Below are positions 10,572 through 19,060 of a stretch of DNA of 64,000 nt, piece after piece (the stretch's first letter is position 1; every line of letters begins with the position of its first letter). The position numbers and the translations under genes were made by a program. The stretch is taken from the NCBI GenBank assembly GCA_963205495.1, contig CAUJIN010000067.1:1-64000 (forward strand), written 5' to 3'. Origin of the DNA: Pseudomonadota bacterium. Lineage in GTDB: Bacteria; Pseudomonadota; Gammaproteobacteria; Xanthomonadales; Xanthomonadaceae. The notes beneath the pieces are model-generated. The model had not been told where the DNA came from, made no database searches, and saw nothing but the letters and a program-made list of their open reading frames with translations.

Positions 10572-12362
10572 CTACTCCTCGAGGTCGAACACCAGCACCA
10601 GCGGATCGTGGTCGGAGGAACGGTAGGGATCGGGGCGATACCAGCGCTTGTCGCGGTTGCGGATATGGTAGTCGAAGGCTTCCGACTCGTCGGCATTGAT
10701 GTGCCATTCCACGGCCGCGCGCAGACGGGATTTCAGGACGGACGTCAGCAGGGCGTGATCGAGCCGGCCGCTGTAGCCGCGGTAGTTGAAGCTGTAGGGC
10801 CGCGCGTCGCGGCTGCCCTCGAAGGCGTCCTTCCAGCCGGCGTCCACCAGGGCGCGCACCGGGTCTTCGCGCCCGTAGCTGTTGAGGTCGCCCAGGATCA
10901 CCGTGCCGAGGTCGGCGCGTCCGGCAGGTTCGGTCCGCAGCCAGGCGTCGAGCGCCTGCGCGGCTTCCCTGCGCGCCGCGTTCCAGCACGACTGCCCGTC
11001 GCCCTGATCGGCGTTGGCGGCCTCGGCTTCGCCGCATCCCTTGGACTTGAAGTGATTGGCCACCACGACCAGCCGGTCACCGTCCTTGTGCAGCTCGAAT
11101 GCCTGCGCCAGCGGCACGCGGTGGTGCTGCGCGAACGGCCCCTCGGAAATCGTCGCGGCGGCACCCACCGGAGTCACCCGGCCTTCGCGATAGATCATCG
11201 CCACGCGCATCACGTCCAGGCCCGGGCCATTTTCCGCATCCACCAGCCGGTAGCCGGCTTCGGGCCAGGAGGCGTTGAGCGCCGTCACCAGCTGGGCCAG
11301 GCTGCTGCTGCGGCCGAAGCCGTCGTTCTCCACTTCCATCAGCGCGGCGATATCCGGCTGGATGCCGAGGATGGCGGCGACCAGCTTGTCGCGCTGGCGG
11401 TTCATCTCGGCGAGGTTGACGGCGCCACGCTCCGTCGGGAACCCGTGCCCCTTGCCGTCGCCGTTGAACCAGTTGAGCAGGTTGAAGCTCGCCACGCGCA
11501 GCCCCTCGGGCAGCTCCGGCGCCGGCGGGCGCGACGCCTGCTCGACGCGCTCCAGTGCCTCGGTGAGCTGCAGGCGCCAGCCCCAGGCGTGCTGCAGGAT
11601 GCCTTCGGCACCGTGCACGAGGCTGCCGGCGCGCAACGGCGCGCTGTCGGAAAGCGGCTCAGGCAGATACCACAGGTTCTTCGGGTATTCGCCGCTGCGG
11701 TTGTCGTCGAGCACCAGGCGACGGCGCGCGTTGTCTTCCTCCACCGCGCGCGTGCCGCTGCCGGGCGCGTGGCGCTCGGTGGGAGTGAACAGTCGCGGTC
11801 CGAAGCTGGTGGCCAGCTCGCCGTAGCGCAGCAGCCCATCGTTGCCGCTCACCGTCAGCGGCACGATGATACGAAGCCACATGCCCTCCAGACGCTCCCA
11901 GTCTTCCGGGCGCTCCGGCGGCTCGTCGAGTTCGGTTGCGGCCGCGGCCCCGCGTCCCAGCACTTCCACCGCGCTGGCCTGGATGGCGGTCTGGCTGTCT
12001 CCCCCGGCGTCCATTTCCACCACGGTGCCGGAAACGCGCACCCGCTCACCGCGCCGAACCTTGGGCGTGCTGCCGCGCGGCCAGGCCACGAAGAGGCCAT
12101 TGGAGGTCGCCGCATCGCCGTCGTCCTCGCCGATGGCGTCCTGCAGGAAAAACCCGTCGAGGCCGGCCACGAAATTGCCCGTGACCACGCCCTGCACCTC
12201 GACGCGCTGGTGCAGATAGGGACTGGTGCTTTCCGACCCCTGGATGCGCCCGATGGGCATGGGTTCGTTCACCTGTTCGGACTCCGCGCCGCCGGATTCA
12301 GGCAGGCTGCACCCCGCCAGGAGCAGCGTCAACACCAGTGCCAGACACTTCCCGAACCTCAT
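10572..12362 (-). CDS. ExeM/NucH-family extracellular nuclease lipoprotein
   Basis: A secreted endonuclease/exonuclease/phosphatase-fold protein of 596 residues. It has a lipoprotein signal with lipobox LLAGC (acylated Cys at 18). An OB-like N-terminal region follows (about 50-140), and the nuclease domain starts at RVASFNLLNWF (about 290). Conserved catalytic features include LMEVENDG, ANHFKSKG, GDLNSYG, FNYRG-YSGRLDHAL and the C-terminal SSDHDPLV. Relatives such as ExeM of Shewanella degrade extracellular DNA, for example in biofilms. GGAGGA precedes the ATG. It lies 63 bases downstream of the cytochrome gene with a hairpin between them. Confidence 0.92.
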   Translation of the reverse strand: MRFGKCLALVLTLLLAGCSLPESGGAESEQVNEPMPIGRIQGSESTSPYLHQRVEVQGVVTGNFVAGLDGFFLQDAIGEDDGDAATSNGLFVAWPRGSTPKVRRGERVRVSGTVVEMDAGGDSQTAIQASAVEVLGRGAAAATELDEPPERPEDWERLEGMWLRIIVPLTVSGNDGLLRYGELATSFGPRLFTPTERHAPGSGTRAVEEDNARRRLVLDDNRSGEYPKNLWYLPEPLSDSAPLRAGSLVHGAEGILQHAWGWRLQLTEALERVEQASRPPAPELPEGLRVASFNLLNWFNGDGKGHGFPTERGAVNLAEMNRQRDKLVAAILGIQPDIAALMEVENDGFGRSSSLAQLVTALNASWPEAGYRLVDAENGPGLDVMRVAMIYREGRVTPVGAAATISEGPFAQHHRVPLAQAFELHKDGDRLVVVANHFKSKGCGEAEAANADQGDGQSCWNAARREAAQALDAWLRTEPAGRADLGTVILGDLNSYGREDPVRALVDAGWKDAFEGSRDARPYSFNYRGYSGRLDHALLTSVLKSRLRAAVEWHINADESEAFDYHIRNRDKRWYRPDPYRSSDHDPLVLVFDLEE

Positions 12363-12384
12363 TTCGAATCCTCCCCGGACAACA

Positions 12385-12404
12385 GCGCCGCCCGAAGGCG
12401 GCGC
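12385..12404 (-). terminator. terminator-like hairpin after the cytochrome c5 gene
   Basis: A perfect 8-bp stem (GCGCCGCC / GGCGGCGC) with the stable tetraloop CGAA lies 22 bases past the cytochrome stop. It has no T-run. Confidence 0.5.
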
Positions 12405-12425
12405 GGCCGGGCGAATGCGTGGAGC

Positions 12426-12938
12426 TTACTTCAGGTTGTCGATCATCCAGTGCACCGCGGCCTCGGCCTGGGCATCGGACAGCGACGGGTTGCCGCCGCG
12501 CGCCGGCATCAGGCCGGCGCTGCCGGTGAATCCCTCGATCGAATGGCGAACCAGAACCTCCACGCCCTGCGCGATGCGCGCATCCCAGTGCGCGTGGTCG
12601 AGCGTGGGCGCACCGCCCGCGCCGGTGCCGTGGCAGGCGCTGCAGAGCTTGCCGTAGATGACCGAGCCGTCCAGCGTGCCGTCGTAGGCAACCTGCGAGG
12701 CCGCGGCGGCCTTGGCCTGCTCGGCGGCGGCCGCGGCGGCGGCCGCGCCCGAGGCGCCGGCGTATACCGCACCAGCCGGCCGGATGCGCTCGAGCGTGCG
12801 CGCCTGCGCCGTGGGGTCCGCGTCGCGCGGCTGCGTGCTTCCGATGAAATGTCCCAGTGCAATGAGGCACAGCGCCACGGCGCTCAGGAACGCGATCACC
12901 ATCGAAAAGCGCTTGAGGAACTCGACATCGTTGTTCAC
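12426..12938 (-). CDS. membrane-anchored cytochrome c5-type protein
   Basis: A periplasmic electron carrier tethered by an N-terminal membrane helix (about residues 11-32). An Ala-rich linker (about 55-82) leads to a single class I c-type haem domain with C99-x-x-C102-H103 and the axial Met in GLMPARGG near 140. The length is 170 residues. The family donates electrons to terminal oxidases; the actual partner is unknown, though an aa3 oxidase is encoded at 59-63 kb. The GTG at 12938 is preceded by AAGGG, and a perfect TATAAT lies 47 bases upstream. Confidence 0.88.
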   Translation of the reverse strand: MNNDVEFLKRFSMVIAFLSAVALCLIALGHFIGSTQPRDADPTAQARTLERIRPAGAVYAGASGAAAAAAAAEQAKAAAASQVAYDGTLDGSVIYGKLCSACHGTGAGGAPTLDHAHWDARIAQGVEVLVRHSIEGFTGSAGLMPARGGNPSLSDAQAEAAVHWMIDNLK

Positions 12939-12984
12939 GCGACACCCTTTGGCATTGGCAAGCGGCAAAAGACCGGACTTTTCG

Positions 12985-13013
12985 ATTATAGACACGGCGC
13001 GCGGCGTCGAGAA
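12985..13013 (-). promoter_or_regulatory. promoter of the cytochrome c5 gene
   Basis: A perfect -10 TATAAT (12985-12990) on the minus strand lies 17 bases downstream of the weak -35 TTCTCG (13008-13013). Confidence 0.55.
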
Positions 13014-13123
13014 GGCAAAGACCGCCCGATTGCCCCGATCCGCCCCCGCCATGGCCATACCCGGCCCTGGCCCGTACCGCATCCGCGCCGCACGACGCGC
13101 CGGAACCTGCGGATTCTGGCAAC

Positions 13124-13148
13124 AAAAAACCGCGCCGAGGCGCGGTTT
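13124..13148 (-). terminator. intrinsic terminator of tRNA-Leu
   Basis: A stem AAACCGCGCC / GGCGCGGTTT (13127-13148) is followed on the minus strand by a run of six Ts, 35 bases past the tRNA 3' end. It ends the tpiA-secG-tRNA transcription unit. Confidence 0.88.
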
Positions 13149-13182
13149 GAAAGATGACGCGATAGGTTGCGATTGTTGTAAC

Positions 13183-13267
13183 TGGTGCCCAAGGGGGGAC
13201 TCGAACCCCCACGACTGTCGTCGCTACCACCTCAAGGTAGTGCGTCTACCAATTCCGCCACCTGGGC
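13183..13267 (-). tRNA. tRNA-Leu, anticodon GAG
   Basis: An 85-nt tRNA with a long class II variable arm. The acceptor stem is GCCCAGG pairing with CTTGGGC (one G-U pair), the 3' ACCA is encoded, and the T arm is GGGGGTTCGAGTCCCCC. The anticodon loop TTGAGGT between ACTACC and GGTAG gives anticodon GAG (CUC/CUU codons). Confidence 0.97.
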
Positions 13268-13298
13268 TGATTCTGCTCGGCGACCCGCCGGGCCGCGC

Positions 13299-13304
13299 AT
13301 CATA
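13299..13304 (-). promoter_or_regulatory. -10 element for tRNA-Leu
   Basis: TATGAT on the minus strand is preceded by TGA, forming an extended -10. It is followed by a GC-rich discriminator, typical of stringently controlled stable-RNA promoters. The predicted start is about 25 bases before the tRNA. The -35 would fall in the secG 3' end and is weak. Confidence 0.45.
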
Positions 13305-13321
13305 TCAAAGTATTTCGGGTT

Positions 13322-13786
13322 TCACTCGCCTGCCGGCGCGGGCGTTTCCACCGGCTTGTCATCGGTCGGCGCAGGGGCCTCCACCGGCGCAGCTTCGGTC
13401 GGCGCGGACGCGGCTTCGGCGGGCACCGCTGCGGCAGGCGCTGCCGGTACCTCGATCGCCTGCGGCGCCGCGGCCGGAGCCTCCGGCACGGCGCTGGCGG
13501 GCGTGGCCGAACCCATGATGCCCAGATCCTCGGTTTGCGAGGTCGAACCGCTGGTCTTGTGCAGGTAGATCGCCATGCCCAGCGACAGCGCCATGAAGAC
13601 GGTGGCGAGGATGGCGGTGCTCTTGGACAGGAAGTTGGCCGAACCGCGCGCGCCGAAGACGGTGGCGGAGGCGCCGGCACCGAAGCCGGAACCGGCGGCG
13701 GAACCGCTGCCCTGCTGCAGCAGGATGAACGCGGTCATGGCGACCGCGACCAGCACATAGATTACGTTGAAGAAGGTGTAGAGCAT
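13322..13786 (-). CDS. secG: preprotein translocase subunit SecG
   Basis: A small subunit of the SecYEG channel in the inner membrane. The 154-residue protein has two helices (about 2-22 and 56-76) joined by the conserved Gly/Ala/Ser loop with FGARGSANFLSKST. The C-terminal half (about 85-154) is a Pro/Ala/Glu-rich cytoplasmic tail, longer than in E. coli but common in xanthomonads. It starts 8 bases after tpiA and is co-transcribed with it. Confidence 0.95.
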   Translation of the reverse strand: MLYTFFNVIYVLVAVAMTAFILLQQGSGSAAGSGFGAGASATVFGARGSANFLSKSTAILATVFMALSLGMAIYLHKTSGSTSQTEDLGIMGSATPASAVPEAPAAAPQAIEVPAAPAAAVPAEAASAPTEAAPVEAPAPTDDKPVETPAPAGE

Positions 13787-13794
13787 GATCCGGT

Positions 13795-14544
<750 letters not shown>

Positions 14545-14675
14545 GCGGGACTCCAGGAGGCAGTTTGCGAGGACGCACAGGATAGCGGCCGGCACCGGAC
14601 GGGTCATCCGCGGGACGTGGCGGGTCGCGCGCGCTGCGGATACTCTCGCCCTTCCCCTCGTCCACGGATGCCTCC

Positions 14676-15470
14676 ATGTCCCGCGTTCCACACGCCCTCA
14701 TCACCGGCGCCTCCAGCGGCATCGGCGCCGCCATCGCGCGCCAGTACGCCCGCCGCGGCGTCCCGCTGGTGCTCACGGCGCGGCGCGAGGACCGTCTGGA
14801 ATCGCTCGCACGGGAGCTGCGTCCGCAGGCGGAATGCGTCGTGGTCGCGGCCGATCTCGGCGATCCAGGCGCGCCGCTCGCGCTGCTGGAAACCCTGGCC
14901 GCACGCGGGATTTCCGTGGGTCGGCTGGTCAACAACGCCGGCTTCGGCGTGCCGGGAAACTACCTTTCCTCGCCCTGGGAAACCCACGCGCACTTCCTGC
15001 AGGTGATGGTGACGGCGGTGAGCGAGCTGACCTGGCGATTCCTGCCGCAGATCCGCGAGCACCACGGGCGCATCCTCAACGTCGCCTCGATGGCCGGGCT
15101 GGCGCCCGGTAGCAACGGTCAGACGCTCTACGCCGGGGCCAAGAGCTTCCTGATCAAGTTCAGCGAATCGCTGGCGCTGGAGAACGCGCGCTTCGGGGTG
15201 AACGTGTGCGCGCTGTGTCCCGGCTTCACCTATTCCGAATTCCACGACGTGACCGGCACCCGCGCGCTGGTGTCGCGGCTGCCGAAGTGGATGTGGCTGG
15301 ATCCCGACGAGGTCGCCCGCCAGGGCGTGGAGGGAGTCGAATCCGGCCGGCTCATCGTGGTTCCCGGCACCGGCTACAAGCTCACGCGCCTGATGTTCAA
15401 GCACCTGCCGGACTTCGCCGTGCAGCGCCTGATGGCGAGAAACTCGCGCCGCATGCGCGACGGCCGCTGA
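14676..15470 (+). CDS. short-chain dehydrogenase/reductase
   Basis: A classical SDR of 264 residues. The cofactor site is TGASSGIG (10-17), followed by NNAGFG at about 89-94, the serine in NVASMAG at about 138, and the catalytic pair Y-A-G-A-K at about 155-159. It resembles the COG0300 (DltE/YqjQ-like) group of broad-specificity reductases. The gene is divergent from tpiA and converges on the unusual six-gene operon with only 15 bases between stops. A role in that pathway is possible but unproven. Confidence 0.88.
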   Translation: MSRVPHALITGASSGIGAAIARQYARRGVPLVLTARREDRLESLARELRPQAECVVVAADLGDPGAPLALLETLAARGISVGRLVNNAGFGVPGNYLSSPWETHAHFLQVMVTAVSELTWRFLPQIREHHGRILNVASMAGLAPGSNGQTLYAGAKSFLIKFSESLALENARFGVNVCALCPGFTYSEFHDVTGTRALVSRLPKWMWLDPDEVARQGVEGVESGRLIVVPGTGYKLTRLMFKHLPDFAVQRLMARNSRRMRDGR

Positions 15471-15485
15471 GCCGCTCGCGCCCGA

Positions 15486-15827
15486 TCACGGCCCTGCCGC
15501 AGGCGACAGCCAGCCCCGCCGCCGATACCAGCGCTCCAGCGGCCAGGTCGCCAGCGGCGGGATCGCCGCGAGGACGGCCAGCAGCAGCCGCCACAGCGAC
15601 CAGCGCAACCGTGCGCCCGCGAGGAAGCAGGTCGCCAGATAGGCAAGGAATGCCGCGCCGTGCAGCCAGCCCAGAATCCAGACGCCATGGGCCCGGGTCC
15701 CCACGCCGTACTTCAGGCCCATGCCGACCAGGAGCGCCGCCCAGGTCACCGCCTCGACGACGGCGATGGCGACAAACGCCTTTCCCGCCAGCCCCAGCGG
15801 CCTTGCCGACTCTGCCGCGGCACTCAA
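15486..15827 (-). CDS. DUF3817 membrane protein, TTG start
   Basis: A 113-residue inner-membrane protein with three hydrophobic segments. It has the DUF3817 pattern: a short start helix with E-x-x-T, LKYG, then GWLHGAAFLAYL and a WSLWRLLLAVLAAIPP helix ending RWYRRR. Function unknown; family members often sit beside membrane transport or lipid genes. No ATG or GTG fits. TTG at 15827 overlaps the stop of the prenyltransferase by four bases (TTGA) and has GGAG eleven bases upstream. It is the last gene of the operon starting at 20308. Confidence 0.75.
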   Translation of the reverse strand: MSAAAESARPLGLAGKAFVAIAVVEAVTWAALLVGMGLKYGVGTRAHGVWILGWLHGAAFLAYLATCFLAGARLRWSLWRLLLAVLAAIPPLATWPLERWYRRRGWLSPAAGP

Positions 15828-16729
15828 CGCAGCGACTCCAGCAGCACGAACGCCGTCACGATGACCAGCATCGCCAGCGGATAGAGGCTGGCGCGGTCGA
15901 ACAGGTAGGCGGCGCGGCGGCCCTCGAGCGAGCGGAACAGCCGGAAGCCGGGCACGAGCAGCAGGAAGGAGCCGGCGGCGAGGGTCGCGGCCCGGAACGG
16001 CCAGCCCAGCGCCAGCGACGACATCAGCGGCAGCCACAGGCTCAGCGCCACGGTGGCGATCAGCGCCACCAGCACCACGGTGCCGGCCACGCGCGGGCCG
16101 AAGACCAGCGGAATGGTACGCGCGCCGACGCGGCGGTCCTCTTCCACGTCGTTCCAGTCGGCCGGGACGTTCTGCCCACCGATCTCCCAGGCCATCAGCC
16201 AGGCCACCATCAGGCCCAGCCAGGCCGGGTTCGGCTCGGGCACCACCACCAGTACCGCGGCGATCGCGCCCAGCGACTTGACCACCCCGCTGACCAGCAC
16301 CCGCCACCAGCTCACCTTGAACAGCTGGCAGTAGATGGTTTCAAGGATCGGCGCGGCCACCACCACGACCAGCAGCCAGGGATTGAGCCACCAGGCGCCG
16401 GCCAGGGCGATGAGATACCAGGCGATGAACCAGGCCAGCCCGCGGCCGAAGCCGAGCTTGCCCCGGGCGATGGGATAGCGCAGGTCCGAGGCCTCCACGC
16501 CGTAGCCGGCATTGGGTCCGCTCTCGGCGAACTTCTCCCGGTCCACCTTCACGCCCACCAGGTCATTGAGCGCGTAGATCGCGGTATAGCCGGCGAGCGC
16601 CGTGACCAGGGCCACGATCAGCACGTCCCAGGCCGGGAAGCGCCCCAGCCACAGCAGGGCCGCGAAGCCCGGCATGGCGATGTCGAGCACACCGTGGGCC
16701 GAGCGCGAGAGGGCGAGGTAGGCGCGCAT
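15824..16729 (-). CDS. UbiA-family prenyltransferase in a cyclitol-type operon
   Basis: An integral membrane prenyltransferase of 301 residues with about eight or nine helices. UbiA enzymes transfer a polyprenyl or similar group from a diphosphate to an acceptor. The second Asp-rich motif is intact (D191-W-N-D-V-E-E-D198 followed by RRVGARTIP). The first reads N55-D56-L-V-G-V-K-V-D63, so the middle Asp of the usual NDxxDxxxD is Gly. It is not the 4-hydroxybenzoate transferase of ubiquinone synthesis. Its start lies three bases after the ubiG stop and its end overlaps the DUF3817 start, so it is firmly inside the operon. The acceptor is inferred to be the operon's cyclitol or a derivative. Confidence 0.85.
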   Translation of the reverse strand: MRAYLALSRSAHGVLDIAMPGFAALLWLGRFPAWDVLIVALVTALAGYTAIYALNDLVGVKVDREKFAESGPNAGYGVEASDLRYPIARGKLGFGRGLAWFIAWYLIALAGAWWLNPWLLVVVVAAPILETIYCQLFKVSWWRVLVSGVVKSLGAIAAVLVVVPEPNPAWLGLMVAWLMAWEIGGQNVPADWNDVEEDRRVGARTIPLVFGPRVAGTVVLVALIATVALSLWLPLMSSLALGWPFRAATLAAGSFLLLVPGFRLFRSLEGRRAAYLFDRASLYPLAMLVIVTAFVLLESLR

Positions 16730-16732
16730 GGC

Positions 16733-17443
16733 TCAAGCCTTCTTGACGAAGCTCATCATGTAGTTCACGTCGACCTTGCCGTGGGCGACGCGGAACTTCT
16801 TCGTGAAGGGATTGAACATGAGGCTGGCGCTGCGCAGCCAGGTCAGGCCCGCGGCCTCGGACCAGGCGCGCAGCTCGGTCGGTCGCACCAGCTTTTCGTA
16901 CTGGTGGGTGCCGCGCGGCAGGATGCGCAGGATGTACTCGCCGCCGACAATGGCGAACAGCCAGCCCTTGAAGCTGCGGTTGATGGTGGAAAAGATCGCG
17001 TGGCCGCCGGGCTTGAGCAGGCGCGCGCAGGCCGCGACGATGGCCGAAGGATCGGGAACGTGCTCGATCATCTCCAGGCACGTCACCACGTCGTAGGTGC
17101 CGGCCTCCTTCTCGGCCAGTTCCTCGACCGTCTGGATGCGGTAGTCGATGGAAAGCCCGCTCTTGGCGGCGTGCTGCTTGGCCACGTTCAACGTCAGCTC
17201 GGACTGGTCGATGCCGACCACGTCGGCACCGGCCTTGGCGAGCGTCTCGGTCAGGATGCCGCCGCCGCAGCCCACGTCCACCACGCGCTTGCCCCGGACG
17301 TCGGCGTGGTCGAAGGTGAACTGGCTGCGCAGCGGGTTGATGACGTGCAGCATCCCCATCTTGCCGGCGGGATCCCACCAGAGCTGGGCGACGCGGTCGA
17401 ATTTGCTGACCTCCTGGCTGTCAACATTCGAGGGCTGATTCAT
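16733..17443 (-). CDS. ubiG: UbiG O-methyltransferase
   Basis: A SAM-dependent methylase of 236 residues strongly matching UbiG, which methylates two hydroxyls during ubiquinone synthesis. It has the UbiG-specific N terminus (KFDRVAQLWWDPAGKMGMLH, about 14-33), the SAM motif VVDVGCGGGILTE (about 54-66), GIDQSE, and CLEMIEHVPDP at about 124. The start at 17443 overlaps the upstream cyclase gene by 23 bases. It may be the cell's only UbiG borrowed into this operon, or a paralogue modifying the operon's product. The sequence alone does not decide. Confidence 0.9.
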   Translation of the reverse strand: MNQPSNVDSQEVSKFDRVAQLWWDPAGKMGMLHVINPLRSQFTFDHADVRGKRVVDVGCGGGILTETLAKAGADVVGIDQSELTLNVAKQHAAKSGLSIDYRIQTVEELAEKEAGTYDVVTCLEMIEHVPDPSAIVAACARLLKPGGHAIFSTINRSFKGWLFAIVGGEYILRILPRGTHQYEKLVRPTELRAWSEAAGLTWLRSASLMFNPFTKKFRVAHGKVDVNYMMSFVKKA

Positions 17444-18569
17444 GGTTGGCCTTGGTTCGTGCGTGGAGGGCGGGCACCGCAGCATCAAGCTCGGCGCGGG
17501 TGATGTCGTTGAGGAAGACGCAGCGGCCGATGCCCGAGGGCATGGGCACGCGCTGCATCCCGTTGCGGTGCTTGATGCGGTCGAGCAGCGAGGTCCACAT
17601 GACCTCGGCATCGAGCACGCCGTAGTCCAGCCCCGCGTCGAGCGCCTCGACCAGGGCGAAGATGCGATCTGCCTCGGAGGCCGAGAGCAGCCCGCGCGCC
17701 TGCGCGATGCAGGTGGAGACCAGCACGTCGAGCAGCACCGCCTCGCCGTGCAGCAGGCGGTGCTCGTGCAGGGTCTCCAGCCCGTAGCTGAAGGTGTGGC
17801 CGAAGTCGACCCGGCGCGCCAGTTCCTCCTCGTGGAGGTTGGGCACCAGCTCTTCGAGCATGCCGCCGATGGCCCCGTCCAGGATCGCCTCGCCCGCCGG
17901 CTCGGAGAAGCAGGTGGCCACGCCGCGCGCGCCGTCGCGCTCCAGCCGCTCGAACAGCGCGGCGTCGCGGATCACCGCAAGCTTGATGATCTCGCACACG
18001 CCGTTGACCAGGTGCCGGCGCGGCAGGGTCGGCAGGAAGCCTGCGTCCAGCAGCACCGCCTGCGGCGGCTCGAAGGCGCCGAGGCGGTTCTTGTTGGCGT
18101 TGAAGTTGATCCCCGCCTTGATCCCCAGCGCGGCGTCGATGTAGCCCATGAGCGTGGTCGGCACCTTGATGTGCGGCACGCCGCGCCGGTAGCTGGCGGC
18201 GACGAAGGCCACCACGTCGGTGAGCACGCCGCCGCCGATGGCCAGGATCGGCTCGTCGCGGCGGTGGATCGGAAAGGCATCGAGCGCGCGCACCAGCTCC
18301 TGCAAGCTCTCGATGTTCTTGTGTTCTTCGCCCCCCGGAAACACCGCGATGCGCGCCTCCACGCCGCGCTGGCGGAAGTAGCCGCGGATGCGCTCGCCGT
18401 GCAGGCGATCGACGTTGCCGTCCACCGCCACGAAGCGGCGCCCGCGCGGGTTGCCGAAGGACATCAGGAGGTCGTTGGCCGGATCGAACAGGCCCGGCGC
18501 CTTGATCACGTCGTAGGCGATCGGGCGCTGCGCGCGCACCTGCCAGCGCTGGCCGTCCGCGCTTTTCAT
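17421..18569 (-). CDS. sugar phosphate cyclase, sedoheptulose-7-phosphate cyclase (EEVS-like) type
   Basis: A dehydroquinate-synthase-fold enzyme of 382 residues. DHQS-fold cyclases bind NAD+ and a divalent metal. Metal ligands here are E193 (GVCEIIKLA), H258 (VDFGHTFS) and H274 (LLHGEAV), and the NAD loop is GGGVLTD (112-118). Features typical of sedoheptulose-7-phosphate cyclases, such as 2-epi-5-epi-valiolone synthases (AcbC/ValA), are NVDRLHGERIRGYF, KVPTTL-x-GYIDA, the GINFN-x3-KNRLGAFEPP stretch, ML-EELVPNL and the C-terminal HRNGMQRVPMP-GIG. The inferred product is a C7 keto-cyclitol. An ATG at 18569 overlaps the luxS stop (ATGA). It is unlikely to be the shikimate-pathway AroB. Confidence 0.88.
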   Translation of the reverse strand: MKSADGQRWQVRAQRPIAYDVIKAPGLFDPANDLLMSFGNPRGRRFVAVDGNVDRLHGERIRGYFRQRGVEARIAVFPGGEEHKNIESLQELVRALDAFPIHRRDEPILAIGGGVLTDVVAFVAASYRRGVPHIKVPTTLMGYIDAALGIKAGINFNANKNRLGAFEPPQAVLLDAGFLPTLPRRHLVNGVCEIIKLAVIRDAALFERLERDGARGVATCFSEPAGEAILDGAIGGMLEELVPNLHEEELARRVDFGHTFSYGLETLHEHRLLHGEAVLLDVLVSTCIAQARGLLSASEADRIFALVEALDAGLDYGVLDAEVMWTSLLDRIKHRNGMQRVPMPSGIGRCVFLNDITRAELDAAVPALHARTKANHESALEC

Positions 18570-19048
18570 GCCGCGTCCAGCCAGTCGGCGCGCCGCGCCA
18601 GGATCTCGCGCGCCACGCGCTGGGCGCCTTCCAGGGTGTGGTTGCGCCAGTGCCCGCACTGCTCGAGGTTGGCGTAGGGCACGGCGGTGGCCTGCTGCAT
18701 CTCTTCCAGCACCTGCGCCAGGGTGTCGAGCAGCACCGGTGCGCGGCCCTCGTCGAGGAAGCCCAGGTACAGGCCGGTCTGGCAGCCCATGATGCCGACG
18801 GAAAGGAACTTCCCGGGCAGCAGGCGCGAGAAGCCTTCCAGCAGGAAGTGCTCGACCGAGTGCAGCTCGGCGTCGCTGAGGTATTCGTCCGCGTTGGGCC
18901 GGCGGATGCGCAGGTCCACCGCGTAGACCACATCGCCACGGGGCCCGAGCGTGGCCGAACGCAGCTTGAGCGCCGGCGCCTTGAGGCGGCGATGATCCAG
19001 TTCGCCAACGAGGTGCGCGGGCCAGCCCAGTTCCGTGAGTTCGCTCAT
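18566..19048 (-). CDS. luxS: LuxS-type S-ribosylhomocysteine lyase within a biosynthetic operon
   Basis: LuxS cleaves S-ribosylhomocysteine to homocysteine and 4,5-dihydroxy-2,3-pentanedione. All key residues are present in this 160-residue protein: D18-H19 near the start, DLR-x3-PN at 45-52, metal ligands H63 and H67 with catalytic E66 (HSVEH), catalytic C89 (MGCQTG) and metal ligand C131 (EQCGH). Flanking sequence is otherwise quite divergent from enteric LuxS. It sits 12 bases after the TIM-barrel gene and overlaps the cyclase gene by four bases. It could recycle the S-adenosylhomocysteine by-product from the operon methyltransferase (via a Pfs nucleosidase elsewhere) or act on a pathway intermediate. 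Confidence 0.88.
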   Translation of the reverse strand: MSELTELGWPAHLVGELDHRRLKAPALKLRSATLGPRGDVVYAVDLRIRRPNADEYLSDAELHSVEHFLLEGFSRLLPGKFLSVGIMGCQTGLYLGFLDEGRAPVLLDTLAQVLEEMQQATAVPYANLEQCGHWRNHTLEGAQRVAREILARRADWLDAA

Positions 19049-19060
19049 GCCGCCACCGCT

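Noticed and set aside
17421..18569. Ordinary 3-dehydroquinate synthase (AroB)
   Set aside because: Family-wide motifs match sedoheptulose-7-phosphate cyclases, and no aroK or other shikimate gene is adjacent.
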